A stretch of DNA of 64,000 nt from Amycolatopsis sp. NBRC 101858 (GCF_030269325.1 NZ_BSTD01000001.1:2661531-2725530), one strand, 5' to 3'; shown: positions 26,069 through 34,750, counted from the first letter of the stretch. The notes: generated by a model from the sequence alone, not told the origin. Translations and numbers: made by a program.

Positions 26069-26998
26069 GTGTCCGACAAGAAGGTGCTCTTCACCGGGGC
26101 TGGTGGGTTCATCGCCGCGCACGTCATCCCGCTGCTCATCGAGGGCGGCTACACGGTGCGGATCTTCGACAACATGACCCGCGGCGACCGCGCCCGGGTC
26201 AACGAGTTCGTCGCCACCGGCAAGGTCGAGCTCGTCGAGAAGGACGTCCGCTACGGCGGTGCGGTGCGCGAGGCCATGCGCGGCTGCACGCACGTCATCC
26301 ACTTCGCCACGGTCTCGATCAACAAGTCGATCGCCGACCCGCACGAGTCGTTCGACATCAACATGACCGGCAACCACAACGTGTTCGCCGCGGCCGCCGA
26401 CGAAGGCGTCGAGCGCCTGGTGTTCGCGTCGACGGCGTCGGTCTACGGCGAGCCGAAGCGGCTGCCGATGCACGAGGACGACGAGCTCAAGCCGCTCACG
26501 CCGTACTGCATCTCGAAGCGCGCCGGCGAGGACATGCTCGGCTTCTACGAGCGCCAGAAGGGCCTGTCCTGGAACGCGCTGCGGTTCTTCAACGTGTACG
26601 GCCCCGGCCAGAAGATCGAGGCCTACTACACCTCGGTGATCAACCACTTCATCCAGCGCCTGCGCGCCGGCCAGCCGCCGATCATCGACGGCCGCGGCGA
26701 CCAGTCGATGGACTTCGTGCACGTCAGCGACCTCGCGCGGGCCGTCGTCGCCGCGCTGGAGTCGGAGCGGGCGAACCTGCCGATCAACATCGGCACCGGC
26801 ATCGACACCTCGATCGCCGCGCTGGCCAAGATCCTGATCGAGGCCGTCGGCGTCGACGTCGAGCCGCTGTTCAACGAGCGTGACGTCCTGGTCTCGCGGC
26901 GCGCCGCCGACATCACCCGCGCCCGCGAGGTGCTCGGCTGGGAGCCGCGGATCACTGTCGAAGAAGGCATGCGGCAGCTGGTCGAGGACTCCGAGTGA
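26069..26998 (+). CDS. NAD-dependent nucleotide-sugar epimerase/dehydratase
   Basis: The 309-residue extended SDR has the cofactor loop TGAGGFIAAHV near the start (GxxGxxA type). The catalytic set is Ser/Thr in FASTASVYGEP and Tyr-x-x-x-Lys in YCISKRAGE. It also shows NVYGPGQ and the DFVHVSDLARAV sugar-nucleotide segment. It resembles UDP-glucose 4-epimerase-like proteins; the reaction could be 4-epimerisation or 4,6-dehydration. GTG 26069 is preferred to TTG 26066 because of its 6-nt distance to GAGGAG. The 3' end overlaps the glycosyltransferase start by 4 nt. Confidence 0.9.
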   Translation: MSDKKVLFTGAGGFIAAHVIPLLIEGGYTVRIFDNMTRGDRARVNEFVATGKVELVEKDVRYGGAVREAMRGCTHVIHFATVSINKSIADPHESFDINMTGNHNVFAAAADEGVERLVFASTASVYGEPKRLPMHEDDELKPLTPYCISKRAGEDMLGFYERQKGLSWNALRFFNVYGPGQKIEAYYTSVINHFIQRLRAGQPPIIDGRGDQSMDFVHVSDLARAVVAALESERANLPINIGTGIDTSIAALAKILIEAVGVDVEPLFNERDVLVSRRAADITRAREVLGWEPRITVEEGMRQLVEDSE

Positions 26999-28227
26999 GT
27001 GCCACCGCGGGCCCAGCCCGAGGACGTGCGATGCGCATCGCGGTGGTCAACAACTTCTTCCCGCCCCGGGTGGGCGGCAGCGCGCACATGTCGGCGTCGC
27101 TCGCGGCGCAGTTCGTCGAAGCCGGTCACGAGGTCCTGGCGATCACGGCCGCGTACGCCGACGCCCCGGCCGAGGAGGAGCGCGACGGCTACCGCGTGGT
27201 GCGCCTCCCGGCGGTGAAGATGCCGCAGGTCGGCCTGTCGATCGACTTCGACATGAGCTTCGCGTCGCTGCGGCCGGGCAACTGGCGGCGGCTGTGGAAG
27301 CTGCTGAACGAGTTCAAGCCGGACGCGATCCACCTGCACGGCCAGTTCTTCGACCTGTCGTGGCTGGCCGGGATCTACGCGCGGCGGCGGAACATCCCGG
27401 TGCTGCTCACCATCCACACCCTGCTGATCAGCGACAACAAGCTGTACGGCGGCGTGTTCCGGCTGCTCGACGCGGTGCTCGTGAAGCCGATCCTGCGCTA
27501 CATCCGGCCGAAGTACGTCATCCTCGACAAGCTGGGCGTCGACTACTGCGTCGAGCGCTACGGCACCAGCGACGCGAACTCGGAGTACTTCCCGATCGCG
27601 GTCGACACGGGTCACTTCGCGAAGCCGGTGACGAAGGACGTCCGCGCGGAGCACGAGATCGGGGACGCCCCGCTGATCGTCTCGCTCGGGCACGTCATCC
27701 CGCTGCGCAACCGGCTGCCGCTGATCGAGGCGCTGCCGTCCATTTTGGACAAGCACCCGGGCGTCCGGGTGGTCGTCGTCGGCCGCGTGTACCACGACGC
27801 GTTCCTCAAGCGGGCCGCGGAACTGGGCGTTTCGGACGCGCTGGTCGTCACGGGCGCGGTGCCGAAGGCCGACGTCCCGGCGTACTTCGCGGCGGCGGAC
27901 ATCGTGACGCACGACCTCAACGGCGGCTGCGGAACGGCGTCGCTGGAGGCGATGCTGTCCGGCACGGCGACGATCGCGTCGGTCACCGAGGACAACTACC
28001 CGGGCATCGAGCTGCGCAACGGCGAGAACGTGCTGCTGGTCCGCCCGGACGACGCGGAAGCCGTGGCGCGCACGGTGATCGAGCTGCTCGACGACCCGGA
28101 GCGCCGCGCGCTGATCGCCCAGCGCGAGAGCGAGATGGTGCGGTCGAACTTCGGCCTCGACGTCGTCGCCGAGGAACACCTTCGTACGTTCGAGAAACTG
28201 GTGTCGGAAGCGGATGTTCTTCGATGA
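26995..28227 (+). CDS. GT4-family glycosyltransferase
   Basis: The 410-residue GT-B transferase has an N-terminal Rossmann half opening IAVVNNFFPPRVGGSAHMSA (the glycine-rich acceptor loop). The C-terminal half holds LIVSLGHVIPLRNR and the nucleotide-sugar site HDLNGGCGTASLEAMLSGT (family E-x7-E variant). It transfers a sugar from a nucleotide donor at the cytoplasmic face. GTG 26995 is taken for its GTGA overlap with the epimerase gene; ATG 27031 is also plausible, directly before MRIAVVNN. Donor and acceptor are unknown. Confidence 0.92.
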   Translation: MSATAGPARGRAMRIAVVNNFFPPRVGGSAHMSASLAAQFVEAGHEVLAITAAYADAPAEEERDGYRVVRLPAVKMPQVGLSIDFDMSFASLRPGNWRRLWKLLNEFKPDAIHLHGQFFDLSWLAGIYARRRNIPVLLTIHTLLISDNKLYGGVFRLLDAVLVKPILRYIRPKYVILDKLGVDYCVERYGTSDANSEYFPIAVDTGHFAKPVTKDVRAEHEIGDAPLIVSLGHVIPLRNRLPLIEALPSILDKHPGVRVVVVGRVYHDAFLKRAAELGVSDALVVTGAVPKADVPAYFAAADIVTHDLNGGCGTASLEAMLSGTATIASVTEDNYPGIELRNGENVLLVRPDDAEAVARTVIELLDDPERRALIAQRESEMVRSNFGLDVVAEEHLRTFEKLVSEADVLR

Positions 28228-28837
28228 CGAGCGCAGCCACCGGCTGCGCCCGCAGATCCTGACCGAGCTCGTCTCGCAATACATGAACGACGCCGAGCGG
28301 GCGCAGTTCTACGGCCTGCCCGAGACGTGCCGGGTGCGCGAGCGCGTGAAGATCATCAGCCCCGAGAACCTGAAGATGGGCGACCACTGCTGGGTCGGCG
28401 AGGGCGCGGCGCTCGACGCGAGCGGCGGCCTGGAGATCGGCGAGCACACCAGCATCGGCCTGAACACGCTGATCTTCACCCACTCGAGCTGGCTCGCGAA
28501 CATGACGCTGCAAAACCATTCGGGCAGCGACCTGATCGAGCGCAAGCCGGTCAAGATCGGCAAGGGCTGCTTCATCGGCGGCCTGGTGGTGATCATGGCG
28601 GGCGTGACGATCGGCGACTTCGCGACGGTGCAGCCGAACTCGGTGGTGGCGAAGGACGTCCCGCCGAGGACGCTGGTGGCGGGCAACCCGGCGCGGGTGT
28701 TCCAGCGCTACGACGAGGAGTACATCCAGTCCGAAGTGGACCGGGTCCGCGCGGAGAACGCACGCCGCCGCGAGATAGCGGAGGAACGCGGCCAGGCCCC
28801 CGGCTGGGGAGCACCGTCCGGCGACTTTTCGGAGTAG
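28214..28837 (+). CDS. Hexapeptide-repeat (LbH) O/N-acyltransferase
   Basis: The 207-residue left-handed beta-helix protein is of the WcaF/CatB-like acyltransferase type. Hexapeptide repeats run from about residue 45 to 160 (MGDHCWVGEGAALDASG, IGKGCFIGGLVVIMAGVTIG). The usual end VVAKDVPPRTLVAGNPARV and a charged C-terminal helix follow. The predicted active His is in FTHSSW. It overlaps the GT4 gene by 14 nt and closes the operon, so acetylation of the amino sugar made upstream is the simplest role. Its stop is 2 nt from the convergent stop of the next gene. Confidence 0.9.
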   Translation: MFFDDERSHRLRPQILTELVSQYMNDAERAQFYGLPETCRVRERVKIISPENLKMGDHCWVGEGAALDASGGLEIGEHTSIGLNTLIFTHSSWLANMTLQNHSGSDLIERKPVKIGKGCFIGGLVVIMAGVTIGDFATVQPNSVVAKDVPPRTLVAGNPARVFQRYDEEYIQSEVDRVRAENARRREIAEERGQAPGWGAPSGDFSE

Positions 28838-28838
28838 G

Positions 28839-29420
28839 TCAAAGCCGGTCGGCGAGCAGCTTCCCGAGCTTGGCGCACGCGGCTTCACCGCCTTCCGGCA
28901 CGAGGTACAGCTCGGCGGTGCGCAGCTGCCCATGACTGTTCTTCGCGGCGGAGATGAACGTGGCGAACCGCTGGTCCGCCGGGCGGCAGCGCATCGCCGC
29001 GGCGCCGATCCCCGGTATGGCCGCCGGTTCGGTGCAGCCTGCCTTCGCGGCGGAGATGAACCCCGCCCTCGACCGGGTGTCCGTGCCGACGATCAGCTCG
29101 GCCAGGTGGCCGACGCCGTACTCGCACACATACCCCGTGCGGACCGGCTCGGTCTCCTTCATCCCGCCGGTGAGCGTGTTGTCCAGCGCCTGCATGATCT
29201 CGGTGTCACTCAGGAACGGGCACGCGGCGGTCAGCTTCTCCGGCGAGGCGGCCGGCGTGAAGGTGGGCGCCGTCGGCTTCGGCTTGCTCGCCGAAGTGGA
29301 TGACGGCAGCGCCGGCGTGGTCGCCGGCGCCGCCGTCGTGGAGCCGCCCCAACACGCTGTGACGCAGGTCAGCAGGCAAGCGGCGGCGAAGCTGGCCCCC
29401 GAGAAGCGCACGCAAGACAA
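28839..29420 (-). CDS. Putative lipoprotein, DUF3558-like
   Basis: The 193-residue exported protein has a signal with lipobox VTAC (Cys23) and a Ser/Thr/Pro/Lys linker. Its domain resembles one DUF3558 module (CPFLSDTEIMQAL, then paired Cys in YVCEYGVGH, AGCTEPA and MRCRPAD). It sits alone, convergent with the sugar operon. No function is known. The DUF3558 call is by resemblance and less sure than for 19463-20467. Confidence 0.75.
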   Translation of the reverse strand: MSCVRFSGASFAAACLLTCVTACWGGSTTAAPATTPALPSSTSASKPKPTAPTFTPAASPEKLTAACPFLSDTEIMQALDNTLTGGMKETEPVRTGYVCEYGVGHLAELIVGTDTRSRAGFISAAKAGCTEPAAIPGIGAAAMRCRPADQRFATFISAAKNSHGQLRTAELYLVPEGGEAACAKLGKLLADRL

Positions 29421-29465
29421 TTTAGTGCCCTGTAACCGAGCGCAGGGTTGCGGTTACGCAACGTT

Positions 29466-30053
29466 TCAGCCGTGGCCGACGCCCGTGTTGCCCCCGGGCA
29501 GCTTGTTGCCGGCCGCGTCGTAGGCCTTCAGGCGGGCCGGGTCGGGGGTCCCCAGGTTGAACCAGAACACGACCACGTTCGGGTCCGCGCTCCACCGCGC
29601 CTGGTGCGCGACACCCGCCGAGCTCGTGATTTTCGCCGCCGGGCCGACGTAGTAGCCGAACGTCGGCACGTCGTGGCCGTTGGCGTTCAGCCCGCCGGTC
29701 ACCGCGTGGAAGCCCGGCGCCTTGTCGGACCCCGACGTCTCGTTCGCGATGACCAAGTCCTCGCCGGCGCGGGTCCCGGCCATGATGCCGAACGTCGTCT
29801 GCGGGAGCCGCGGCTCCCGCAGCTTGACGCCGTAGAAGACCAGGTCGCCGAGTCCGGACGAGATCACCTCGCCCAGCACCTCGTGCTCGGGCTCGGCGGC
29901 GCGGGTCGGCGGCGGTGAAACCGGCGCGGCGGCGAGGGCGACCGGCGGCGCAGGTGCGGCCGGTGCCGCGTTCGCGCTGGTCAGCACGCCGGACACGGCC
30001 AGCGCGCCGCACGCGGCGACGACGGTTCCGGCGATGACGAGGCGTTTCCTCAT
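29466..30053 (-). CDS. Secreted paralogue of the neighbouring anti-sigma outer domain
   Basis: The 195-residue product has a cleavable signal (MRKRLVIAGTVVAACGALAV..., likely cut after ANA, residues 26-29) and a Pro/Ala linker. The globular domain (about 62-190) matches the outside domain of the membrane protein at 30682-31398: shared PxxxFGxxAG, GSD...GFHA, PxFGYYxGPAAxIT, DPNVVxFWF and LxAYDxxGxxL. It lacks a membrane anchor and a lipobox, so it should be released. ATG 30053 follows GGGAGG. It is divergent from the ECF sigma gene with a shared promoter region. No database family is recognised. Confidence 0.85.
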   Translation of the reverse strand: MRKRLVIAGTVVAACGALAVSGVLTSANAAPAAPAPPVALAAAPVSPPPTRAAEPEHEVLGEVISSGLGDLVFYGVKLREPRLPQTTFGIMAGTRAGEDLVIANETSGSDKAPGFHAVTGGLNANGHDVPTFGYYVGPAAKITSSAGVAHQARWSADPNVVVFWFNLGTPDPARLKAYDAAGNKLPGGNTGVGHG

Positions 30054-30092
30054 GCGAATTCCTCCCTCGGAGACAAGATCGTCGGCAAGAAC

Positions 30093-30145
30093 GACGGGCG
30101 TACGCTCGAAAAGGTTGAGAGCAACCTTTCCGCGGCCCGGCCGTC
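30093..30145. promoter_or_regulatory. Divergent ECF-type promoter pair built on a palindrome
   Basis: AAAGGTTG and CAACCTTT (30110-30117 and 30122-30129) form a perfect inverted repeat with a 4-nt spacer. It places an AACC -35 element on each strand. On the plus strand AACC (30123-30126) is followed after 15 nt by CGTC (30142-30145). On the minus strand AACC (30116-30113) is followed after 16 nt by CGTC (30096-30093). AAC/CGTC with 15-17 nt is the usual ECF promoter pattern. It predicts sigma control of both the sigma operon and the secreted paralogue. Confidence 0.65.
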
Positions 30146-30172
30146 GCTGGGAGGGACGGAACGAGGTGAGGC

Positions 30173-30685
30173 ATGGCGCGCGGCGACGAGGAGTTCGCGG
30201 ACTTCGTGCGCGCTTCCTCGGCCCGGCTCACCCACGCCGCCTACCTGCTCACCGGCGACCGCCACCAAGCGGAAGACGCCGCGCAGACCGCCTTCACCCG
30301 CACGTACGCGGCCTGGTCGCGGGTCCGGCACAAGGACGCCTACGGCTACGCCCGCACCGTTCTGATGAACCACGTCATCGACGGCTGGCGGCGCCCGATC
30401 CGCGAGTACGCGACCGAGGCGATGCCCGACCAGCAGGACCGGCTCGACGTCGACAAGGCCGTCACCCAGCGCGCGTGGCTCACCGCCGTGCTGCGGACGC
30501 TGACCGATCGCGAACGCGCCGTCGTCGTGCTCCGCCACTTCTTCGACCTGCCCGAAGCCGACGTGGCCCGTGAGCTCGGCGTTTCGCTGGGTACCGTGAA
30601 GAGCACGAACTCGCGCGCGCTGGCCAAGCTGCGCGTCGAGGCCGGCACCGGCGAGGACACGCTGATCGGAGGGAGCGGGCGATGA
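30173..30685 (+). CDS. SigE-family ECF RNA polymerase sigma factor
   Basis: The 170-residue ECF sigma factor has region 2 in about residues 10-70 (LTGDRHQAEDAAQTAFTRTY, with the -10-reading helix) and region 4 in 105-160 (LTDRERAVVVLRHFFDLPE, ARELGVSLGTVKSTNSRALA). It belongs to the small SigE-type ECF group typical of actinobacteria. Its stop overlaps the next start (ATGA), and that next gene is a membrane protein of anti-sigma layout. An ECF-like promoter lies directly upstream, indicating autoregulation. Confidence 0.94.
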   Translation: MARGDEEFADFVRASSARLTHAAYLLTGDRHQAEDAAQTAFTRTYAAWSRVRHKDAYGYARTVLMNHVIDGWRRPIREYATEAMPDQQDRLDVDKAVTQRAWLTAVLRTLTDRERAVVVLRHFFDLPEADVARELGVSLGTVKSTNSRALAKLRVEAGTGEDTLIGGSGR

Positions 30686-31398
30686 ACGACCTCGACGACT
30701 TCCGCGCCGCCCTCCGGCAGCCGCCCGACGAACCCTTCGCCGAGCCGGACCTGGCCGAGATCATGGCCGGGGGCACGCGCATCCGGCGTCGCCGCCGCGT
30801 CCTGACGACCACCGCGGGCATCGCCGCCGCGGCCGCCGTCGTGCTGGTGGTCGTGTTCGCCGTCCAGCTGCGCCAGCCCCCGCCCGCGCCGGTCGCGCAG
30901 CCACCGGCCCCGCCGACCTCGTCCGCCCCCGTGTCGACCAGCGCCCCGCCCGAACGGCCGCCGCTCGGCGACGTCGTCGGCACGGGCATCCAGACGAAGG
31001 CCGGCGAGATCGTCTTCTTCGCGCGGGTCGTCGACGAGCCGCAGATCCTGCCGGACATCCACTTCGGCCTGGTCGCCGGCTTCCGCTCCGGCAGCTCGCT
31101 GCAGGCCGCGCTGGCCACGAACGAGGTCCGCGGCTCCGACCGGTCGTTCGGCTTCCACGCCACCGACGGCGGTGAGCTCATCAGCGACCAGCTCATCCCG
31201 GTCTTCGGCTACTTCGCCGGCCCGGCGGCGCGGATCACGACGACGGTGCACGGCAAGACCGTCGAAGCCACCCTGACCAAGTGGACCGAGGACCCGAACG
31301 TGGTCTTCTTCTGGTTCGACCCCGTCGCCGTGCCGGACTCCGCGTCGCTGACCCCGCTGATCGCCTACGACCCGGACGGCAAACGGCTCACCAAGTAG
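30682..31398 (+). CDS. Membrane anti-sigma-like sensor protein
   Basis: The 238-residue product has a short cytoplasmic N-terminus (about 35 residues, acidic, no HxxxCxxC zinc motif), one membrane helix (about 38-62) and a Pro-rich linker. Its outside domain (97-238) is paralogous to the secreted protein at 29466-30053. Translational coupling to the sigma gene (ATGA) makes an anti-sigma or sigma-modulating role likely. The outside domain would be the sensor. The lack of a known anti-sigma fold in the short N-terminus is a caveat. Confidence 0.82.
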   Translation: MNDLDDFRAALRQPPDEPFAEPDLAEIMAGGTRIRRRRRVLTTTAGIAAAAAVVLVVVFAVQLRQPPPAPVAQPPAPPTSSAPVSTSAPPERPPLGDVVGTGIQTKAGEIVFFARVVDEPQILPDIHFGLVAGFRSGSSLQAALATNEVRGSDRSFGFHATDGGELISDQLIPVFGYFAGPAARITTTVHGKTVEATLTKWTEDPNVVFFWFDPVAVPDSASLTPLIAYDPDGKRLTK

Positions 31399-31427
31399 CC
31401 GGAGGGCCGGTCGGCGGTACACGACGG

Positions 31428-31439
31428 GCCCGCGCGGGC
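31428..31439. promoter_or_regulatory. 12-bp palindrome before the M28 peptidase promoter
   Basis: GCCCGCGCGGGC is a perfect palindrome just 1 nt before the TAAGAC box of the next gene and 29 nt after the anti-sigma stop. It could be a short terminator stem or an operator. Confidence 0.35.
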
Positions 31440-31440
31440 G

Positions 31441-31446
31441 TAAGAC
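31441..31446 (+). promoter_or_regulatory. -10 box for leaderless M28 peptidase gene
   Basis: TAAGAC ends 7 nt before GTG 31454; the final base departs from TANNNT. No ribosome binding site is seen. Confidence 0.35.
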
Positions 31447-31453
31447 GGCAACC

Positions 31454-32839
31454 GTGACCTCGCGACGAGCGTTCCTGACCGCTTCAGCCGTGCTGGGGGC
31501 CGTGTCCGCGGCCGGGGTCCCGGCGAGTGCCGCCCAACCCGGCGCGCCCGGTGCCCCGGTCCGCCCGCAGCGTCCCGGCCCGGACCTGCGGGCGCTGCTG
31601 CGGCAGGTCGACGAGCGGCGGATCGAGGCGACCGTGCGGCGGCTGGCCGCGTTCGGCACGCGGCACACGCTGTCGGCCCAGGACGACCCGGTGCGCGGCA
31701 TCGGCGCCGCGCGTGACTGGCTGTACGCGCAGTTCCAGCAGGTCGCGGCGGCTTCCGGAGGCCGGTTGACCGTGGAGCTGCAGTCGTACGTCCAGCCGCC
31801 GGCCGACCGGATCCCGGTGCCGACGAAGATCACGAACGTCGTCGCGACGCTGCACGGGTCCACCGAGCCCGGCCGCGTGTACGTCGTTTCGGGGCACTAC
31901 GACTCGCGCCGCACCGACGTGATGGACTTCACCGGCGACGCACCGGGAGCCGACGACGACGCTTCGGGCGTCGCGGTCGCGTTGGAGCTGGCGCGGGTCC
32001 TCTCGACCCGGCAGCCGGCCGCGACGATCGTGTTCGCCGCCGTCGCGGGCGAGGAGCAGGGCCTCTACGGCGCGCGGCACATGGCGCAGCAGTTCAAGGC
32101 GGCCGGCACGGACGTCCAGGCGATGTTCACCGACGACATCGTCGGCTCCAGCCGCGCGGACGACGGCACGCGGGACCCGACGACGGTCCGCCTGTTCGCC
32201 GAGGGCGTCCCGACCGCGGAGACGCCGGCCGAGGCGAACCTGCGGCGCAGCATCGGCGGCGAGAACGACTCACCGCCGCGGCAGCTGGCCCGGTTCGTGA
32301 AGTCCGTGGCGGAGAACGACTCCACGGGCATGACGGTCCGGGTGATCTACCGCCGCGACCGGTACCTGCGCGGCGGTGACCACATCGGTTTCCTCGAGCA
32401 GGGCTACCCGGCGGCGCGGTTCACCGAGCCCGCCGAGGACTTCGCGCACCAGCACCAGGACGTCCGCGTGGAGAACGGCGTCCAGTACGGCGACCTGCCC
32501 CAGTTCTGCGACTTCCCGTTCATCGCCCGGGTCGCGCGGGTGAACGGCGCCGCGCTGTGGTCGCTCGCGACGGCGCCGGGCACACCCAAGGGCGTGAAGA
32601 TCCGCACGGCGGCGCTGACGAACGACTCGGAACTGCTGTGGGACGCGACCCCGGGCGCGGCGAGCTACGAAGTCCTCTGGCGCGAGACGACAGCACCGGA
32701 CTGGACCCACGCGATCGACGTCGGCCCGGCGTTGACGGCGAAGATCGACCTGTCGAAGGACAACGTCTTCTTCGCCGTCCGCGCGGTGGGCCCCGGCGGG
32801 CGCCGGAGCCCGGCCGCGTTCCCGGTTCCGGTCAATTAG
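31454..32839 (+). CDS. Tat-exported M28 family zinc peptidase with Fn3-like tail
   Basis: The 461-residue exported metallopeptidase carries a twin-arginine signal ([14 protein letters not shown], cut near ASA). The M28 catalytic domain shows zinc ligands in VVSGHYDSR (His), GADDDASG (bridging Asp) and AGEEQGLYG (Glu-Glu, base and ligand). Later ligands lie in the FTDDIVGS region and the final His in [11 protein letters not shown]-terminal Fn3-like module (about 375-461, [20 protein letters not shown]) likely binds substrate or wall. M28 enzymes are aminopeptidases; the substrate is unknown. It follows the sigma/anti-sigma pair and may belong to the same stress regulon, but has its own -10-like box. 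Confidence 0.9.
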   Translation: MTSRRAFLTASAVLGAVSAAGVPASAAQPGAPGAPVRPQRPGPDLRALLRQVDERRIEATVRRLAAFGTRHTLSAQDDPVRGIGAARDWLYAQFQQVAAASGGRLTVELQSYVQPPADRIPVPTKITNVVATLHGSTEPGRVYVVSGHYDSRRTDVMDFTGDAPGADDDASGVAVALELARVLSTRQPAATIVFAAVAGEEQGLYGARHMAQQFKAAGTDVQAMFTDDIVGSSRADDGTRDPTTVRLFAEGVPTAETPAEANLRRSIGGENDSPPRQLARFVKSVAENDSTGMTVRVIYRRDRYLRGGDHIGFLEQGYPAARFTEPAEDFAHQHQDVRVENGVQYGDLPQFCDFPFIARVARVNGAALWSLATAPGTPKGVKIRTAALTNDSELLWDATPGAASYEVLWRETTAPDWTHAIDVGPALTAKIDLSKDNVFFAVRAVGPGGRRSPAAFPVPVN

Positions 32840-32871
32840 CGCGCCCCGCGGCCCCTCGGCATGCTGTGCCG

Positions 32872-33813
32872 ATGACGGACCGGGTACGCAGCAGCGGGAC
32901 TTATCTCGCCTACGCGGGCTTCCTCCTGCTCATCGCGCCGACCGGCTGGCCGCTGCTCTTCGCGGTCGGCACGGCGAGCTACGCCCTCGCCGAGGGCGAT
33001 GGTGAGGCCGCGGTCGCCGCCGTGGTCTTCGCGGTGCCCGCGCTCGTGCTCGGCTGGCTGTGCTGGCGGTTCCTGGGCCGGTCGTGCCGTCGCCTCCCGG
33101 ACGGCCTGCGCGTCCGCGGCTTCTTCCGGACCCACCGGGTGCCGTGGCGCGACGTCGTCGACGTGACCGCGTCGGAGTTCCGGTCGTACGGTCGCGGGTT
33201 CTCGTGGGGTCAGGTCCGCGTGGCGTTCACCCGGGCGGACGGCGAGGTCCGGACCATCACCGTCGCGTCCAGCTACCGCTCCGCGACGGCCGGGCTGCGG
33301 ACGATCCGGAGCTGGTTCCCACCCGGCCACCGGCTGCACCGGCCGGCCCCGGCGCCGGTCGAGGCCGCGGACCAGAGCGGGTTGCCGGTGCTGGAGACGC
33401 TGCACCGGCAACCGTCGATGCGGGCGATCCACACCGGGCTCGACGCGGTTCTCGGCGCCGGCGCGGTCTACGGCCTGGTACGTGCCTTCCAGGCGGATCT
33501 GACGTGGGCCGCCGTGCTGTGCGGCGTGGCGCTCGCGGGCGTCGGGTGGCTCGCCCTGCGCATCGCCCGGGCCCGCGTCGACCTGACCACCGGCGGGCTG
33601 GTCAACCGCGGGTACTTCCACGACTTCACCGTGGCCGCGGCGGCGATCGACGGCTTCGTGCTGAACCCCAGCGGAGCCGGGCAGACCGTGCGGGTCGTCA
33701 CCGGCACCGGCTCACTCCAGATCGCCGCCGGTGCCGGGTTCGGGGACTACCCGGCCGAAACCCGGGACCGGCTGGCGGCCTGGCACACCCGCGTCAGGCC
33801 GCGGCCTGCGTGA
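32872..33813 (+). CDS. Membrane protein with two PH-like domains
   Basis: The 313-residue product has two N-terminal membrane helices (about residues 12-62) and a bPH-like domain (RLPDGLRVRGFFRTHRVPWRDVVDVT). A second helix pair (about 180-225) is followed by another such domain (VDLTTGGLVNRGYFHDFTVA, ending IAAGAGFGDYPAETRD). The internal repeat of helix pair plus PH-like domain suggests duplication. ATG 32872 is preceded by CATGCT 6 nt upstream, so it may be leaderless. The role is unknown. The 3' end overlaps the convergent oxidoreductase gene by 20 bp. Confidence 0.72.
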   Translation: MTDRVRSSGTYLAYAGFLLLIAPTGWPLLFAVGTASYALAEGDGEAAVAAVVFAVPALVLGWLCWRFLGRSCRRLPDGLRVRGFFRTHRVPWRDVVDVTASEFRSYGRGFSWGQVRVAFTRADGEVRTITVASSYRSATAGLRTIRSWFPPGHRLHRPAPAPVEAADQSGLPVLETLHRQPSMRAIHTGLDAVLGAGAVYGLVRAFQADLTWAAVLCGVALAGVGWLALRIARARVDLTTGGLVNRGYFHDFTVAAAAIDGFVLNPSGAGQTVRVVTGTGSLQIAAGAGFGDYPAETRDRLAAWHTRVRPRPA

Positions 33814-34750
33814 GCACCTGCTCCACGACGTGGTGCGACGGCAGGATCAGCTCGCGCTCGGCGTCGGCGTCGACCTTGCCCTCCAGCAGGTCGCAGAACC
33901 GGTCCAGCTGGGAGGCCAGCGGCTCGCGCGCCGTGATCAGCTCGGGGATCTCGATCACCGTCTGCTGGCGGTAGCCGAGGCCGTCCGGGGTGACCGAGTC
34001 GTGTGACACGTGGCGGTAGATCGTGACGTCGCGGCGCAGCAGGTCGATCTCGATCAGCCGGTCCAGCTCCGACACCACCAGCGACCGGACCTTCTTCTGC
34101 CCCAGCCGCGAGGCCGAAACCGTGGCCAGGCCGGTCGGGAACGACAGCACCGTCTCGATGGTGTCCTCGGCGCCCTCGACCGACGACGGGTGGAAGTACC
34201 CCGCGCCGGAGGTGACCCGCGACGGCGTCGCGCCGCCGAAGAACTGGATCGCCAGATCGACGTCGTGCACCAGGAGGTCCCACGCGACACCGGTCTTGAT
34301 GCGCGGCGCGTACGGGCCGTGGCGGCGCGCCATCAGGTGGATCGGCTCCTGCACCAGCGCCCGCGCGGTCATGACCGCCGGGTTGTAGCGCTCGAGCAGC
34401 CCGCACATCAGCGCGACGCCCTGCTTCTTCGAGAGCGCGACGATCTCCTGCGACTTCTCGAAGCTGTTGCACACCGGCTTTTCGACCAGCATCGGCTTGC
34501 CCTGGCCGAGGATCTCCTGCGCGAGGTCGTAGTGCGCCTCGGTGGCCGAAGCCAGCACGACCGCGTCCACATCGGACAGTGAGCCGAGCTCCGGCGTCCA
34601 CTTCGTCTCGTACCGCTCGGCGACGGCCTTGCCCGCTTCCTCGCGCGGATCGATCACGCGGACGAGGTCCACGCGCTCGTTGCCGGCGAGCACGCGGGCG
34701 TGGAGGGAACCCATGTTCCCGGTACCGACAAGAGCGATCCGATGCGTCAT
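33794..34750 (-). CDS. Gfo/Idh/MocA oxidoreductase (GnnA/WbpB-like position)
   Basis: The 318-residue NAD(P)-dependent dehydrogenase has the N-terminal Rossmann motif ALVGTGNMGSLHARVL and the family Glu-Lys-Pro motif in MLVEKPVCN. The C-terminal domain holds catalytic-site residues in WDLLVHDVDLAIQFFG. Relatives oxidise the 3-OH of UDP-GlcNAc or UDP-GlcNAcA to a keto sugar before transamination. The overlapping upstream gene (ATGA) is a DegT aminotransferase, and an LpxA-like acyltransferase is divergent: the same three activities as GnnA/GnnB/LpxA or WbpB/WbpE/WbpD. The specific substrate is inferred, not shown. Confidence 0.88.
   Translation of the reverse strand: MTHRIALVGTGNMGSLHARVLAGNERVDLVRVIDPREEAGKAVAERYETKWTPELGSLSDVDAVVLASATEAHYDLAQEILGQGKPMLVEKPVCNSFEKSQEIVALSKKQGVALMCGLLERYNPAVMTARALVQEPIHLMARRHGPYAPRIKTGVAWDLLVHDVDLAIQFFGGATPSRVTSGAGYFHPSSVEGAEDTIETVLSFPTGLATVSASRLGQKKVRSLVVSELDRLIEIDLLRRDVTIYRHVSHDSVTPDGLGYRQQTVIEIPELITAREPLASQLDRFCDLLEGKVDADAERELILPSHHVVEQVLTQAAA

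Noticed and set aside
24911..28837. Antibiotic deoxysugar gene cluster
   Set aside because: DegT, epimerase and glycosyltransferase fit, but there is no dTDP-glucose synthase or 4,6-dehydratase pair and no polyketide or peptide synthase. A surface glycan is the simpler reading.
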